NCBI GenBank assembly: GCA_001414345.1 | Contig: LLCB01000136.1 | Span: 62,001-126,000 of the forward strand | Direction: 5' to 3' | Source of the DNA: Hymenoscyphus infarciens | Taxonomy: Eukaryota; Ascomycota; Leotiomycetes; Helotiales; Helotiaceae | Length of the DNA: 64,000 bases | Shown: piece after piece, positions 43,806 through 56,110 of the stretch | How positions within the stretch are numbered: position 1 is the first letter of the stretch | Layout of the letters: each line of letters opens with the position of its first letter | Translations under genes and position numbers: made by a program | Notes under the pieces: generated by a model | What the model was told of the DNA's origin: nothing | Databases searched by the model: none | What the model saw: the letters and a program-made list of their open reading frames with translations, nothing else

Positions 43806-44780
43806 ATGTCCCAACCCATGGATCCGTCTTCTGGGGGGCAACTGACCTCTCAAGGGGGTAATATTCTTCAAAGCGGGAGACCTCTACCTAAGCTTCCAAT
43901 GGAAATACAGCTTCAGATACTAAAAGAAGCTTCACTACCACCTACCTGGTGTCTCGAGCTTATTTTCGAAGAAACCCATGATAAGTGGAGCTGCGACGTC
44001 TGTCGACAAATGACCCACGCTGGCATGGAAACAACACCGACTGTCACTCTAGATGTAAGGCTCAACACTGTCTGTCGCGTCTATTACGTGGAGAGCTATA
44101 AAAACCTCTACAAGCATCATGTATTTGTTTTTAACAAGGAGCCAACACGTATCCCAGCCGAAGGAACTGAACCACTAACTCATATCCGAGACCCGAGAGC
44201 TCTCCGTCTTTTACGATTCATTGATATGCCAGCAGAGACTGCCCCCGAATCAACACACGCTTCCGCTCCCACAGAATTTTACACTTCAGCCGACTCCGAG
44301 AACTCGGTTAAGCCCTTCAAGAGCCTCCATAGTCCAGAGGAATTCCGAGCTTCAGTCCAACACCTAGTGTTGTGTGTTCACCCTCACATCACCTCAGATA
44401 AGAAACAATTAGACTGGTTCTGGCCACTCATGGTCGACGTAAGTAGTTTAACCCCTTTCAATCTCAAAGAGCGCATACTAACAGTCTCCTAGTGGACAAC
44501 ATTACCTAAACTGAAGACTCTTTGTCTCGATCTCAGAGCTATATACCATCGAAAGAAATTCCCGGGACGACCATCTGTACTCGACGCTTATACTACAATT
44601 CTAGAAGGGGGGATGAGAATGGTATGCCTCAACTTGGAGAAGCTCGTGATTGTTGGCGCTTGCAGCGACAAATGTAATACACCCTTCCATAAGCAGATTA
44701 TCGAGAGCATCTTCAATGGAGCCCTCTCAAGAACCGGCAAGCTAGAGTTGAAGGACTGGGAGCGATTTGTAGAGTGGTAA
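43806..44780 (+). CDS. 2EXR-domain-like fungal protein (2 exons)
   Basis: Exons are 43806-44438 and 44493-44780, 921 nt, 306 residues, with a 54 bp intron containing TACTAAC as branch site. After a Ser/Gly-rich start the segment LPKLPMEIQLQILKEASLPP resembles the F-box-like N-terminal motif of 2EXR proteins, followed by TVTLDVRLNTVCRVYYVESY, comparable to the family's exposed-residue check phrase, and then a basic NLYKHH. The C-terminal exon has WTTLPKLKTLCLDLRAIYH and ILEGGMRMVCLNLEKLVIVG, as in lineage-expanded fungal families. Function is unknown; these families are abundant and often fast-evolving in plant-associated ascomycetes. It is the last intact gene before the transposon island. 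Confidence 0.8.
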
Positions 44781-46389
44781 TAATAGCTGTTGATCGCTTT
44801 TTATCTTGTGTTTGGGAGAACAGATCGTGCTAGGGTTGTGGAGAGGGGGGTACTCCTGGAGTGATAGGATAGTTGCTGAATATCAGTATTGCTTACTTCG
44901 TAATATTATTTTCATTTCTTTGAACTTTTGCGGCAATAGAACTAACCACAAGTGGCTCGGAAATAACCAATTTATAAAGTCCTATACAACAGATTATCTT
45001 GTCGTTTTATTTGTTCAAGTTTCAAAATCATTCAAAAAGTTTAGAGTAAATGACTCAAAACTTAATCCTTACTAAATAACTGGGAAAAACTCCGCGTTCA
45101 TCCTTCTTCACCAACCTCAAGTAATTATAGTAGATTAACTAAATTATTTCAGCCTTTTCGAATAATGTCATTCACTGTATATCGTTCGGAAATAAGAGCT
45201 TTGTAGGTATATCCAAACAGGACTTGACTAAAATCTTTCTTCGAGTGGGTTGGGAGAATCAAGTAAAGTAAAGCAGAGTCATTTGCAAAACCCAGAGAGC
45301 TGGTGTAATAACGATCCTGAGCTTTATCGTAAGTCTTCCCGAGTGATTAAAAGCTACGATTGAGCATTTGGCTCGAGAAGCGTTATGCCACCTTTTTGAG
45401 AGCATTGTGTATAGAATACATAGGTATATCATTTTGCTTATTTTTAAATATCCAAGAAAGAACTACTCCTTAACAAGCAAAGTTTCCAGAGATCATAGTA
45501 TACACTACGATGGTAGTATGAATGTTTTTTCCTTTGTGACGGTATCTGCAGTTGCAATGTATGAATTGGAAAGTTGGTAAGATTCCAAGGGGAACTTGGC
45601 GAGTGTTAAAGGTGTTTATTGTTTATATTAGATGATAGTCTTCTTCGCTATTCATCGTGCTGAGAATGCCGTGATGTCAGATTTCACTCCATTGGCGATA
45701 GTCCAAAAGAGCGTAGAACAATGGTTTTTTCCCAGTGTCTTAGGGTTGATAAAGATATCTAAGGCGTATCAGGCTGGTCTTAATCTATAAATTCTACTTC
45801 AAGAAACTAACCAATATTCCGAAATTAAAAATCTCGGCTCTGGGCTATATCTAAACTCAACGATATCTTATTTGCTTTGAATTGACGGAAGCGCATCGCA
45901 CTGGACGTTTTATTGTCGAACCTCTCAGCCATATCTTCCAGTTTGAATAGGTCGACAGGATGAGAAACAATGGAGCCTGGTCATCTATTGCAAATCATGA
46001 CTTTCAGTTCGAGTTACAACGTTCGATAAGAGAAGCAAAGTTCAACAAGCAGTATAACCTTCATTGGAATATATAGCATTCAATAGGTCAGTAGAAGACT
46101 TGACGGTATATACGAGAAATAACGTTCGTTGCGAGATGGAATGAAAGGCAAAGTGGTCGATAGTAGATCCAACGTTCAGTTTGTTTCAAACCAAACTAAA
46201 ACTTGCATTCTAAAGCGAATACAGTACGCTAAGTGGATGCAAGTACTGTAAAAATGTTCTAGAAGAGGGAAAGTATAAGTTAACACCTCATTCTTAGAGG
46301 AAAATCAAGCTGAGTTCTTTTATCTAATTTTCCAGAAGGGCTCGCTTATGTCACTCTCCCCAGTTTATCACGTATCAAAAGTGAAGTAA
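44781..46389. other. Gene-free flank of the transposon island
   Basis: About 1.6 kb of moderately AT-rich sequence that is not RIP-depleted (CA and TG dinucleotides are still frequent). Short frames only; nothing recognised. Confidence 0.5.
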
Positions 46390-47529
46390 GTTGAAGAGGC
46401 TTATTAGCTATATAGTTGCTTAGTATGCTTATTCCGCCAAGTAATTATAACAACTAATTGGAGGCTCTCAAGCTGCCTTACCTTTTTACTATCAAAGGTT
46501 ACTTAAGTCTCCTACTACTTAGCAAATTAAAGATTTAGGCAAGTGTAGTAATAAGGTTTAACAAAGCCGCTAGATGTTCTCCTAAGCGTAAGTCAGGGCA
46601 CTATAACTCAGATTAGGATCTTATCTATAGAAGTTAAACGTGGCTATATAAAGCAAGCTTATATAGATAGGTAATTATTAAGTAGAAAGAAAATGAAAGC
46701 TTATAAGTAACTATCTAATGATGCCTCTCTATTCACTCTATTATAGGCTATTACTCTTTTCATTTATAGCTACTATATAGCACGCTCTTAGTCTTCTATA
46801 GCTAGTCTACTAGACTTCTTTATATTCTTCTAAACTCCGCGAGCTACTAAGTCTAGACGACTTTAGTCTTTTACTATATAGATATAAAAAATAGCCTAGA
46901 ATAAATAACCTTACTAATAGATTATAGTTATAATATTAGTATATAATAAGATAATATTTAGTTATTTATAAAGCTAGAAAGAAGTAAAAATTAATAATCT
47001 ATAAGTATTATAATTTCATCTATATAGCTAAAGAGAATTTCTTTATACTATTTTAATTATTTCTCTATAAGTCTTATATGATTTTAGATAAAAAGATAAG
47101 ATAAAACAAAGTTAGTAATTATATTAAGAATAAGTAACTATAATAAAAGTACTCTTAGATACTAAGTAAGATTAGTTTTAATTAGAATAGAATGAATTTA
47201 GAAAGAGTAAAATCAGTTTTACTTAGAATAGAACAAAATTAGAAATTAGTAAAAAAGACTCTACTTTTTTTAGAACTAAAAAATATAAGTTTTTTTTCTA
47301 AAAAGACTAATATCTATCTACGTAGCTAGAGGTAGCTACTAATAACTAGTAGTTAAACTAGAGTAGATTTAGTAAGAGATTATATTATTCTATATAATAT
47401 AATATAGTAGAAAAGCTATAGTAGATATAAACTAAATAAAGAACCTATTCTCTACTTACTTTTTAATACTCTAGCTAACTTTTATACTAATAAAAGTAGA
47501 TAGTTATACTAGTATAGTCGTTTTATAAG

Positions 47530-47921
47530 TATAATAATATGAAATATATACGACTATCGAAGAGGTATATAGAAGTGTATTTAATAGAATAATATATATA
47601 AATACTAGATACTAATATAGAAGAAAAGACTAAATTAGCCTTCTCTTATTCTAAATAAGAGTATCTATATATAAGAGATTAGATACTACTAAGGTCTAAT
47701 AATAATAAAAACTAAGTCTTATCTAATATAGCTAATACTAAATAATAAGAGCTAAAAAGGTAAATATATAATATCTAAACCTTAATCTCTTCTATATATA
47801 AATATTAAGTATTAATACTTTTAGTATCTATAGTTATATAAGTACTAGTAATTTATACTCTTAGTATATAAGTATTAGTAGTTTCACGAATACTAGTAAT
47901 TTAGAATAGCGAGCTATTATA
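47530..47921. mobile_element. Solo LTR, 392 bp, TSD ATAAG
   Basis: It begins TATAATAATATGAAATATA and ends GAGCTATTATA, matching the ends of the 373 bp LTRs at 51559 and 62221 in the same orientation on the plus strand. ATAAG precedes it at 47525-47529 and follows at 47922-47926, an exact 5 bp duplication. Heavily RIP-mutated. Confidence 0.88.
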
Positions 47922-48682
47922 ATAAGCTACTAATATCTCTTTTATTAATATAGTCTAAAAGTAAGATAAATTATAATTATAGAGAAGAATTAATATTAAC
48001 TAAGAACTTAGATAACTTTAGAGATATAATAATGTCTTATAATTAGTAAATAATAGCTTTTAAAGTCTTTATTTTATTTAATAGTAATTTCGTACTAAAG
48101 AACTAAGCTTATTATACTTTCTTAAACGTAATATATATTAATTAGTTAAAGAATAGAAGGTTATCTAAGCGTCTTAGAATATAGTATTAAAGTACTTAAT
48201 TATTAATAAAATAATTTCCAAATTATATTTTTTAGAATATCTATTTAATAATACTAATTATAAATTAATAAATTATTTAGAAGTATACTAAAACTTTATT
48301 AAGAACGATAAGAAGGTGCTTAGTAAGCTTAATATATATATAGTAATTCTTCTAAAAGTAATAATAGCTAACTAGCTTAAAATTACTAGTCTAATAAGTA
48401 TATAAGTCTTTTTAAACTCTTTATAAAACTTAATAATACGTAAGATACTCGCTTTTTATCTATTTTTTAGAACTTTCATATACTTAAATAAATAATATAA
48501 GCTTGTCTTTTTAATTAAAGTCTAGAGACTTTAATTTAAAAGAAATCTTATTCTTTTCTTAAAAGCTAAGAGTAAGATATTAAAAGAAGAGAAGTATAGC
48601 GTCTCTCTAAAGCTCTTATAAGTTTAAATAGTATATAAGAAGCTTATTAGAATTTATTTTTCCTAGAATTCTAGACTATTTT

Positions 48683-48966
48683 TATAATAGCTCGCTATTC
48701 TAAATAGCTGATTCTACTATTATATAAAGAAGGTTTTAGCACTTATATTAGGTTTCAGTTATTATTATTTTATATTATCTAATTTAGAAAGGTTTTAGAC
48801 TTTAAGTTTTAGCTCTTTTTATATTATTAAATCTCTTATATATAGCTACTTACTCTTCTATAGTTAGAAGAGACTAATTTAGTCTTTTCTTCTATATTAG
48901 TACCTAGTATTTACTCTTTTAAATACACTTTATATATCTCTTTTAAGTACGTTTTATATCGTTATA
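48683..48966. mobile_element. Solo LTR, 284 bp, inverted relative to its relatives, TSD ATTTT
   Basis: It begins TATAATAGCTCGCTATTC and ends CGTTATA; its inverse complement aligns with the other LTRs of this family, including the ACTAGGTACTAATATAGAAG block and the CTTTCTAAATTAGATAAT block. ATTTT flanks it exactly at 48678-48682 and 48967-48971. It is shorter than its relatives because of internal deletions. Confidence 0.85.
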
Positions 48967-49569
48967 ATTTTAATAGTATAAATGTTTTCTAAAAAATATA
49001 TATAGATTTTAGTAGTATATAAGTATCTTAGTTATTTTTAGTTATTCTAGATCTTTACTATACTTTAATAAAACAAAAGAAGCTTAGAGTTATATAAATT
49101 ATCTCTAGACTTTCTATTCTAGTAAGAAGATAACTTAAAATATATTTCTCTAGAGAAATAGAATAAAATAATTATAAGATAAAAGCTTAGATATTCCTTA
49201 AATTATTTATATATATAAGAAACTTAATAAATCTAACTTTTTTTAAAAGTTTTAAACTACTTTATTTATAGAGAGAAGTTTAAATTCTTATTTAAATTTT
49301 ACTTAAACTACTTATATATAAAAACTCTCTTTAATCTTAGAATAATCTAATTTAATAAGAAAAGTTTAGATTTCTTATAATTTTAACTAAAATTTATTCT
49401 CTATATTAAGCTTTATTTATAGTAAGTTATAAGTTAAGCTTAAATTTACTTACTTTTTTATAATCTAAGCTTTTTTTTATTAAATCTCTCTCTCTCTCTT
49501 TTCTTTAGAAAGTAGAAAATAAAAGTACTTTAAAAGAGATAAAGATTAGCTAGAAAGAATCGTTATATC

Positions 49570-50606
49570 TATAATAATACGAAGTATATACGACTATCTC
49601 TTTAGTTATTCTTATACTCTACGTGATTTAGTAGAACGCGGTTCTAATCTTATATTTCTAGCTCTAATACGACTAAATATTTAAATTATTATCTTATTCT
49701 TTAAACTCTATAAAAGTATATAACGATATAGGAATTCAATAATAATTTACCTATAATCTTATATTTAAAAAGCTCTACTAAAAAAAAGATTATTTTAGTA
49801 TAAGTTAGCTTACTTCTACTACTTCTACTACTCCTACCACTTCTATTACTTCCACCGCCACTTTTATACTCTTTTATACTTCTTTTTAATTAATATACCT
49901 CCTCTAGGATAGCGTAGAGCTAATACTACTTCTAGTACGAAAAAGTCTACTAAAAGAGCCTTAAAAGCTACTAAAAAAGTCTTTAAAAAGGCTCTTAAGT
50001 ACGCTCCGCAGACGTGTTTCTTAACTAGAAAGAATTCTATAAAATAGAAGTTATTAAGAGAGCGAGAGAGATTAAATAAAGAGGTAGAAAGAGGCGTACC
50101 TCTACTATATATAGAGTAAGTGTAAAGAGCTTTAATTCGGATTTTAATCTCTTAGCACTTCTAAACTAGCTTAGTAGTATCGTAGTTCAAAGCTACCTAG
50201 ATTTTAGTCTAAAACTATCTTAAATAAGAGTAGTTTTAAACCGGACTACTAAACGCGTCTACACGTGAGTTATAAGAATAACTGAAGAGATAAAAGAGGT
50301 ATATAGAAGCCTATTTCATAAAATAAGATATATAAATACTAGGCTCTAATATAGAAGAAAAGACTAAATTAGTCTTCTACTATCTAGAGTAGAAGTATCT
50401 ATATATAGAAGGTTAGATACTACTAAGGTCTAATAATAATAATAACTAAGATCTATCTAATATAGCTAATACTAAAGAATAAGAGCTGAAAAGCTAAATA
50501 TATAATATCTAAACCTTAATCTCTTCTATATATAAATATCGGATATTAATACCTTTAGCTCTTTAATTATATAAGTATTAGTAGTTTAGAATAGCGAGCT
50601 ATTATA
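49570..50606. mobile_element. Solo LTR split by a TIR element, TSD ATATC
   Basis: The LTR start TATAATAATACGAAGTATA is at 49570 and the LTR end GAGCTATTATA is at 50596-50606. The target duplication ATATC is at 49565-49569 and 50607-50611. After 27 bp the LTR is interrupted by a 694 bp element; the LTR resumes at 50293 and aligns with 47555 onward (GAGGTATATAGAAG...). Confidence 0.85.
49597..50290. mobile_element. 694 bp DNA element with 29 bp TIRs inserted at TA
   Basis: The left end TCTCTTTAGTTATTCTTATA and the inverse complement of the right end (TCTCTTCAGTTATTCTTATA) match over about 29 bp with a few transitions. TA flanks both sides (49595-49596 and 50291-50292), as for Tc1/mariner-type insertions. 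The interior is RIP-mutated, with a Ser/Thr/Lys-rich decayed frame, and is too short for an intact transposase. It is a MITE or deletion derivative. Confidence 0.8.
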
Positions 50607-51558
50607 ATATCTAATTATTCTCTTTTATATTAATTATTAATTTAAAGTAAGTATAATAAAAGTAAACTAAAGAATAATTATTTCTTAAAATTATCTCTTT
50701 TCTTAAAAGAATTTTTAAAAAAACTTAACTACTTTTATATACTTTATAAGATTAATAATAAGCTATACTAAAACTCTATAAAAATTAAGATAGATATAAA
50801 ATTATCTGTTTTTATCTTCTAAAGTTTATAGAATATAAGAGAAGATATAAGCTTCTTCTTTTCTATTCTTATAAATAGTATATTATATATTATTAGTAAT
50901 TAATAGATAAAAAAGTACTTAAAAAGAGAGATTTTAAGAAATTTTCTTAAAAAGCTATAAAAAAAGTAAGTAAATTTAAGCTTAACTTATAACTTATTAT
51001 AACTTTACTTTTAGGAATTTTAGAATTCTCTAATAAAAAAACTAAGATTAAATTTTTCTTAATTTTAACTTAAATATTATCTTCTATAATTAATTTTATA
51101 TAACTTATAGCTTTATCTAAGACTCTATAGAAGTGTAGAAATTAAACTTTTCTATACTATCTAAAATACTAAATTTACTATTATTATAAGTATTACTAAC
51201 TACTAAACTATAAAGTAATCTTAGAAATATAATATAGTAATATTAACTATATTATAGTCGTTATAAGTCTTACTTTAATAATTTCATAAATACTATAATA
51301 TAACTACTCTAGATATACTATTACTATTAACTAAGTTACTACGTTATAGCTTCTATATAGTAATAAAGACGATAGTAGTTTAGAGAAATTATTATAAAAA
51401 TCTAAAGATAACTCTTTCTTATAATATACTAGATATTAAGTATAGAGAGAGTTTAATAGAGAAGAGAGAATTACTAAAAAAAAAAAAACTTAATCTAGAA
51501 ATAGCTTATTTAGAAAGGTAATATTTACAATTAAGCTATATATTAAAAAGAGTATTAT

Positions 51559-51931
51559 TATAACGGCACGAAATATATACAACTATAGTAGAGGCATATA
51601 GGAGTGCGTATAGTAGAATAACGTATGTAGATACTAGGCTCTAATATAGAAGAAAAGGCTAAACTAGCCTTTTCTGACTCTAGGAGTAGGCTGCTATATA
51701 TAAGAGGTTTCAGACGATACAAAAGGGGTACGAAACCAAATAACGACATACGTCGGCTAATATAAAAGCTCGAACCCTACAAAGTACGTCTGAAAGTCTA
51801 GACAGACGTATAGACGTATGTAACCTTTCTAAATTAGATAATGTAAAATAATAACTACTGAAAGCTAATATGTATAGTATATACTATATAATATCGGCTA
51901 TCTAGGATAGCCTAGATAATAGGCTATTATA
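51559..51931 (-). repeat. LTR (inferred 3' LTR) of the outer element, 373 bp
   Basis: Same length as its partner at 62221-62593; differences seen by eye are almost all C/T or G/A transitions. It begins TATAACGGCACGAAAT and ends TAATAGGCTATTATA on the plus strand. Confidence 0.9.
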
Positions 51932-52322
51932 TCCCCCTCTCTTAAAAAAGACTTATCCCGAGTCTTCTCTCTCTTATCGTTTAGGGCTGAATTAGGATGG
52001 TGTAAGTGTTGTAATATTATCGTATTTGATGATTTTATTATAAGCGAGAAGGTTCTAAATCGACTTTGTAGATACTTTATTTATTATTGAAATTTATTAT
52101 AAACGAGATGTCAATTTTAGGTCCGAATCGTAACCGACCTAATTCGTAGATACTTGTAAAAGAGACTTTGTTTCTAATTCTTTAATATTAAAGTATAAGT
52201 ATTCGCGTTCGCTAAAAGAGTGTAGTCCGATCCTATCTAGTAAGTCGGAGAAAGTTTAAAGTTCAAAAAGTTTAAAAGTTTGGAGTAAAATTAGAAAAAG
52301 TTTAAAGTAGGAGTCGGATGGT

Positions 52323-52420
52323 GTTCGGTTAGGGTTAACAGCGATAACTTAATTAAGAGCTTACTTCTAGGTTTTATCCTAATAGAGAGTGTATTTTAAC
52401 TGATTTATATCCGATTAGAA
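52323..52420. repeat. Internal direct repeat of the outer element, copy 1
   Basis: A block starting GTTCGGTTAGG and containing GCGATAACTTA and TTATCCTAATAGA recurs at 61364-61470 in the same orientation on the other side of the nested Copia. Confidence 0.75.
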
Positions 52421-52664
52421 AAATTTACTAAAAGAGTATAGGTCTGAAAAAAGTTTAGAGTAAAATTAGAAAAAGTTTAAAGTAGAGTTAGAGGCGAATA
52501 TCGAGAGGTGACGTTATAGGTGACAGTGATTTCTCAGCTAAGAGTTCACTTCGAGAGTGTACTGATTCGCATCCGAGTCGAATTTAGATGAAAAAAAGAA
52601 CTTCTGGCTCGGCCAGAAGTGAAAAGAAAGTAAAGAATGTAAGACTCTGTACTAGAGTCGGTGG

Positions 52665-53000
52665 GGTTTCGGCTGGCTAAAGGCGAAGTTGTTTCCGAAG
52701 TTGTCAAGTAGTTTCGGCTGGTCAAAAGAGTTTGTTACCGAATGTTAAAAACGCTGTCCGAAGTTTAAGACAACAAAAGGGTTAGTTTCGGCAGGTCAAA
52801 TAAAGTTAATACCGAAGTTATCTTACTATCCGAAGTTCAGGACAACAAAAGGAGTGGTTCCGGCTGGTCAAAAGCGAAGTTGTAGCCGAGTTGTCGAATT
52901 GTCCGAGTAAACGGGGACAATAAAAGGGGTGGTTTCGGCTGGTCAAAGGCGAAGTTGTTGCCGAAGTTAAAAATGCTATCCGAAGTCCAGGATAATAAGA
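52665..53000. repeat. Minisatellite, unit about 72-75 bp
   Basis: GTTTCGGCTGGTCAAA starts recur at about 52665, 52711, 52785, 52857 and 52932. Each full unit contains CCGAAGTT, TATCCGAAGT and GACAACAAAAGG. It ends just left of the Copia insertion point. Confidence 0.85.
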
Positions 53001-53017
53001 GAGACAGTTACAGATAC

Positions 53018-53192
53018 TATCACAGGACAAAGGTGGGTCAGACAAAGGATCACCTGATGATCCCCACCTTTTAAGCGAGGAGCATGGTATTTAAAGCCTT
53101 ATACTCTCCTCTATAGTTCTAGGGATTAAGTATCTACTTTAACTTTACTTTACTTATTCTATACTCTTAATATAGCTTCTATAATCGCTATA
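53018..53192 (+). repeat. 5' LTR of the Copia element, 175 bp
   Basis: It starts TATCACAGG (TG-type end after RIP) and ends CGCTATA. The first 140 bp are little mutated; the last 40 bp are RIP-mutated. Confidence 0.92.
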
Positions 53193-55129
53193 GTTATAAG
53201 CCTAGTTAGTAGATAGGACACTGCTTCTACTACGCTAGTTATATTAGCTTTATCTTCTTTTTTATCTATTCTTATCTTCTCCTTAAGAGCACTGCTTTTA
53301 TAATAGTAAGCTTACTCTTAACTAAAAAGGTTCTCCTTACTAACCGAAACTTATAGCCTATATAGTATAACTACTTCTTTTATATTATCTACTAAGAAAG
53401 AGTCTAGGAATACTTTAATCTAAATAGCTTTAACACTAAGAACGTTAACAAGCTTAAAAGACCCTATTCTATAATTGAATAGGCTATACTTAATAAGAAT
53501 ATTAGACTTAAAGAAGCCTAGCTTATAGTAAATAAAGCCTAAGATATACTCTTAGTAGCTTAACGTATTAGAAGAGATCTACTAAAACTACCTCTCCTAG
53601 TATTAGCTAATAATATTAAAGAAGACTTTAGAGATAATATTAAAAGATATACTTTTAAAATTAATAAGCTTTATACTATATAAGGTAAGATATATAAAGT
53701 TAGCTCCTAGGTAGAGAGTACTATAGATAAGTCTATACTCTTAGAAGCCTAATCCTTACTTAGATATACTAGGAAATTCGCTCTCTAGAACCTAATTTAA
53801 AAGCTTAAAAACAACTTAGTACTAATATTAGAAAGCGTAGAAGATATAGTATATATAGAATACTAGAACACGCTTACTTAAACTAAATTAGAGTCTATAA
53901 ACCCTAATCGCTAGTTCTCTAACTAGAAACGCTATTATAACTAAGTAAAAAATTTTTAACTCTTAAAGATTAAGAGTCTACTTATAGTAAAGGACTTCCT
54001 AGATATAGTTTACTAAATTACTCTTACTTAAGTAATAAGTTAAAAGATATAGTTAATTAATAATATAGAGCTTAGAAAAGGAGTTATATTACTTAATAAT
54101 CTTACTAAAATGTTTTTAAGGATTTTATATAAATACCTTATATTAAAGACTAGTAAGAAGGCTAGTAAGATGTTTTCTATTCTTAGAGATAGAAATAATA
54201 ACCTGTCTAATTCTAGGAATAGAGCCTAAAACAGAGGTTCTAATAATAAGAAATGTCTATATAAGACTAGTTAAGGACACTTTTAGAAACCTATTAACTA
54301 TTAAACCTTAGAATTCGTACTTACTAGAAAGTATAATCCTACTCTTAATAATCCCTTAGATAATAAGGAGTTAAAAGAGATTATATAGTACTTAGAAGCT
54401 CTTTTCTAGATAGACCTTTAAAAGAAACTAATTAAAAAGTTCTCTATAACATAATCTAAGTTTAAAAAGGGATTTATAAGCTCTACTTAGAGGTTATTAA
54501 AATACCTTATTAGGAATATAAGTACTATAATCTTATCTTTAGAGCTTCTAACTAATCTAGAAAGAATAAACCGAGCTCTAAAATAAGGAATCTACGCTTT
54601 CTTAGCTAAATATATTAAATACTTCTTTATAGATTTAATACTCTTTAATAACTATAGAGTAGTCTATCTTATTAATAGTAAGAACATACTTATTTTAAGA
54701 ACCTTTAAGCACTCTAATAATATAGTAGAATTAGAAATAACTAGTATTTTAATTAGTAGAATAGGAACAAGGGTTATAAAGAACGTTCTTAGAGGTAAGA
54801 GAGGAAGTAACTTAGTAGATCTAACGCTTACTAATATTACTATTATTAAGGGTTTTTATTCTAATATTATCTTAGAAGTATATATTAAGGAATCTAAAGT
54901 ATAGTATAATAGGTATAACTATTTACTACACTTTAAGCTTATAGAGAACAGTATAGTTATTAAATCTTTAATTTATATAGTAAACTTAGTCTTATTTAAA
55001 TACAACCTTATTAATAACTATACTAAGCTTAAAAACCTCTAAGCTATATTTACTTTAATATACCTAATACTCTCTAAAAAGATTAATAAACACTTTTATA
55101 AGAAGATAAGAGACTATACTAGACTAAGA

Positions 55130-56110
55130 AGTAATTTAGTAGAAATTTAGTATAAAAGATTAGGATATCTAGGATAGGAAGCTTTTAAAGCTCTAGTCTA
55201 GTTAGTAAGGAACGTAAAAATCATAAGTATTAAATAAGTAAAGTACTTATACTATACTATTACTTATACTTAGAACGTGGTTTTAAGACATATCTCTAAG
55301 AATAAGAGTATATAACTATTCTAGTAGTACTTATAAGATCTATTTAACTTCTTAACTAGATATAATAGAGCTAAATAGCTCTTTCTAATAAAAGAGGAGT
55401 ATAGTAGGAAGCTCTTTAGATTTATAATAACAAATAAGAGAGGAGAAATAATGTTTAAGAAGCTTAGGAACTTTAAAAGATAGGTTAGATAGTAATATAG
55501 TCTTTTAATTTATAAGCTTAAGTATAATAATAATAAATTAGTAATCCTATAATATAATACCTTAGAATATACTTTATAGGCTACTAAAATTAGAATAGAC
55601 TTAGAGCTTATACTAACTTATACTTATAAACTAAATAAAGGGGTAGAGAGAGTAGGATAAGAAGTAATTATATACTCGATTAAAATATTATCTACTACTA
55701 ACTTACTATAATATCTTTAGACTAAGTTAACTATAGCTAAAATCTAGCTCTATAATATAAGTCTTAACTAAAGAAATAAGTTTAAGATACTAAATAAGGT
55801 ACTCCTATTATAGTTTAATAATTATTTCTACTAGTATAATCTAAAGTTTAAGAACTTAGTAATAAAAGACCTTAGACTAGATTAGAATAGAATCTATGTC
55901 TATAAGTCTAGAGCTTATCTACTAAAAAAGGAGAGAGAGTAAGAAGTTAAGAAGAGAGCTTTTAAAGTTAATTCTAGAGCTTATATAGGTTATTTAGTTA
56001 AGTATATCTTATTAAATATCTACTATATCTAGGTTTTATAGCTTAATCGAGTTATTATAACTTAGAATATTATATTTAATAAAGAAATCTTTTATATACT
56101 AGAATATAAA
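55130..56110 (+). pseudogene. Copia integrase region, RIP-inactivated
   Basis: Near 55150 a decayed KRLGYLG-x-EAFKALV phrase matches the GAG-pre-integrase motif (H-x-RLGHLG-x-x-A). After 55380 a YSRKLFRF-like phrase and TNKRGEI fit the integrase core. Many in-frame TAG/TAA stops occur. No functional product is possible. Confidence 0.7.

Larger units (their letters stand above)
46390..51558. repeat. RIP-degraded transposon island, left part
   Basis: Base composition changes abruptly near 46.4 kb to AT-rich sequence nearly devoid of CA and TG dinucleotides, with TAA and TAG everywhere. It contains three solo LTRs annotated separately. The blocks around 49416-49463 and 50955-51005 are inverse complements of each other (both contain AAGTTATAAGTTAAGCTTAAA or its complement). 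No surviving coding frame is seen. Confidence 0.85.

Noticed and set aside
51558..51749. 63-codon minus-strand frame and its twin at 62103-62411
   Set aside because: Both lie in or overlap the LTRs of the outer element; they are copies of LTR sequence, not genes.
52665..53000. CRISPR-like array
   Set aside because: Units are contiguous tandem repeats of 72-75 bp without unique spacers, in a eukaryotic genome.
52818..53045. 75-codon minus-strand frame
   Set aside because: It reads through the minisatellite units, so its repeats reflect the tandem DNA rather than a protein.
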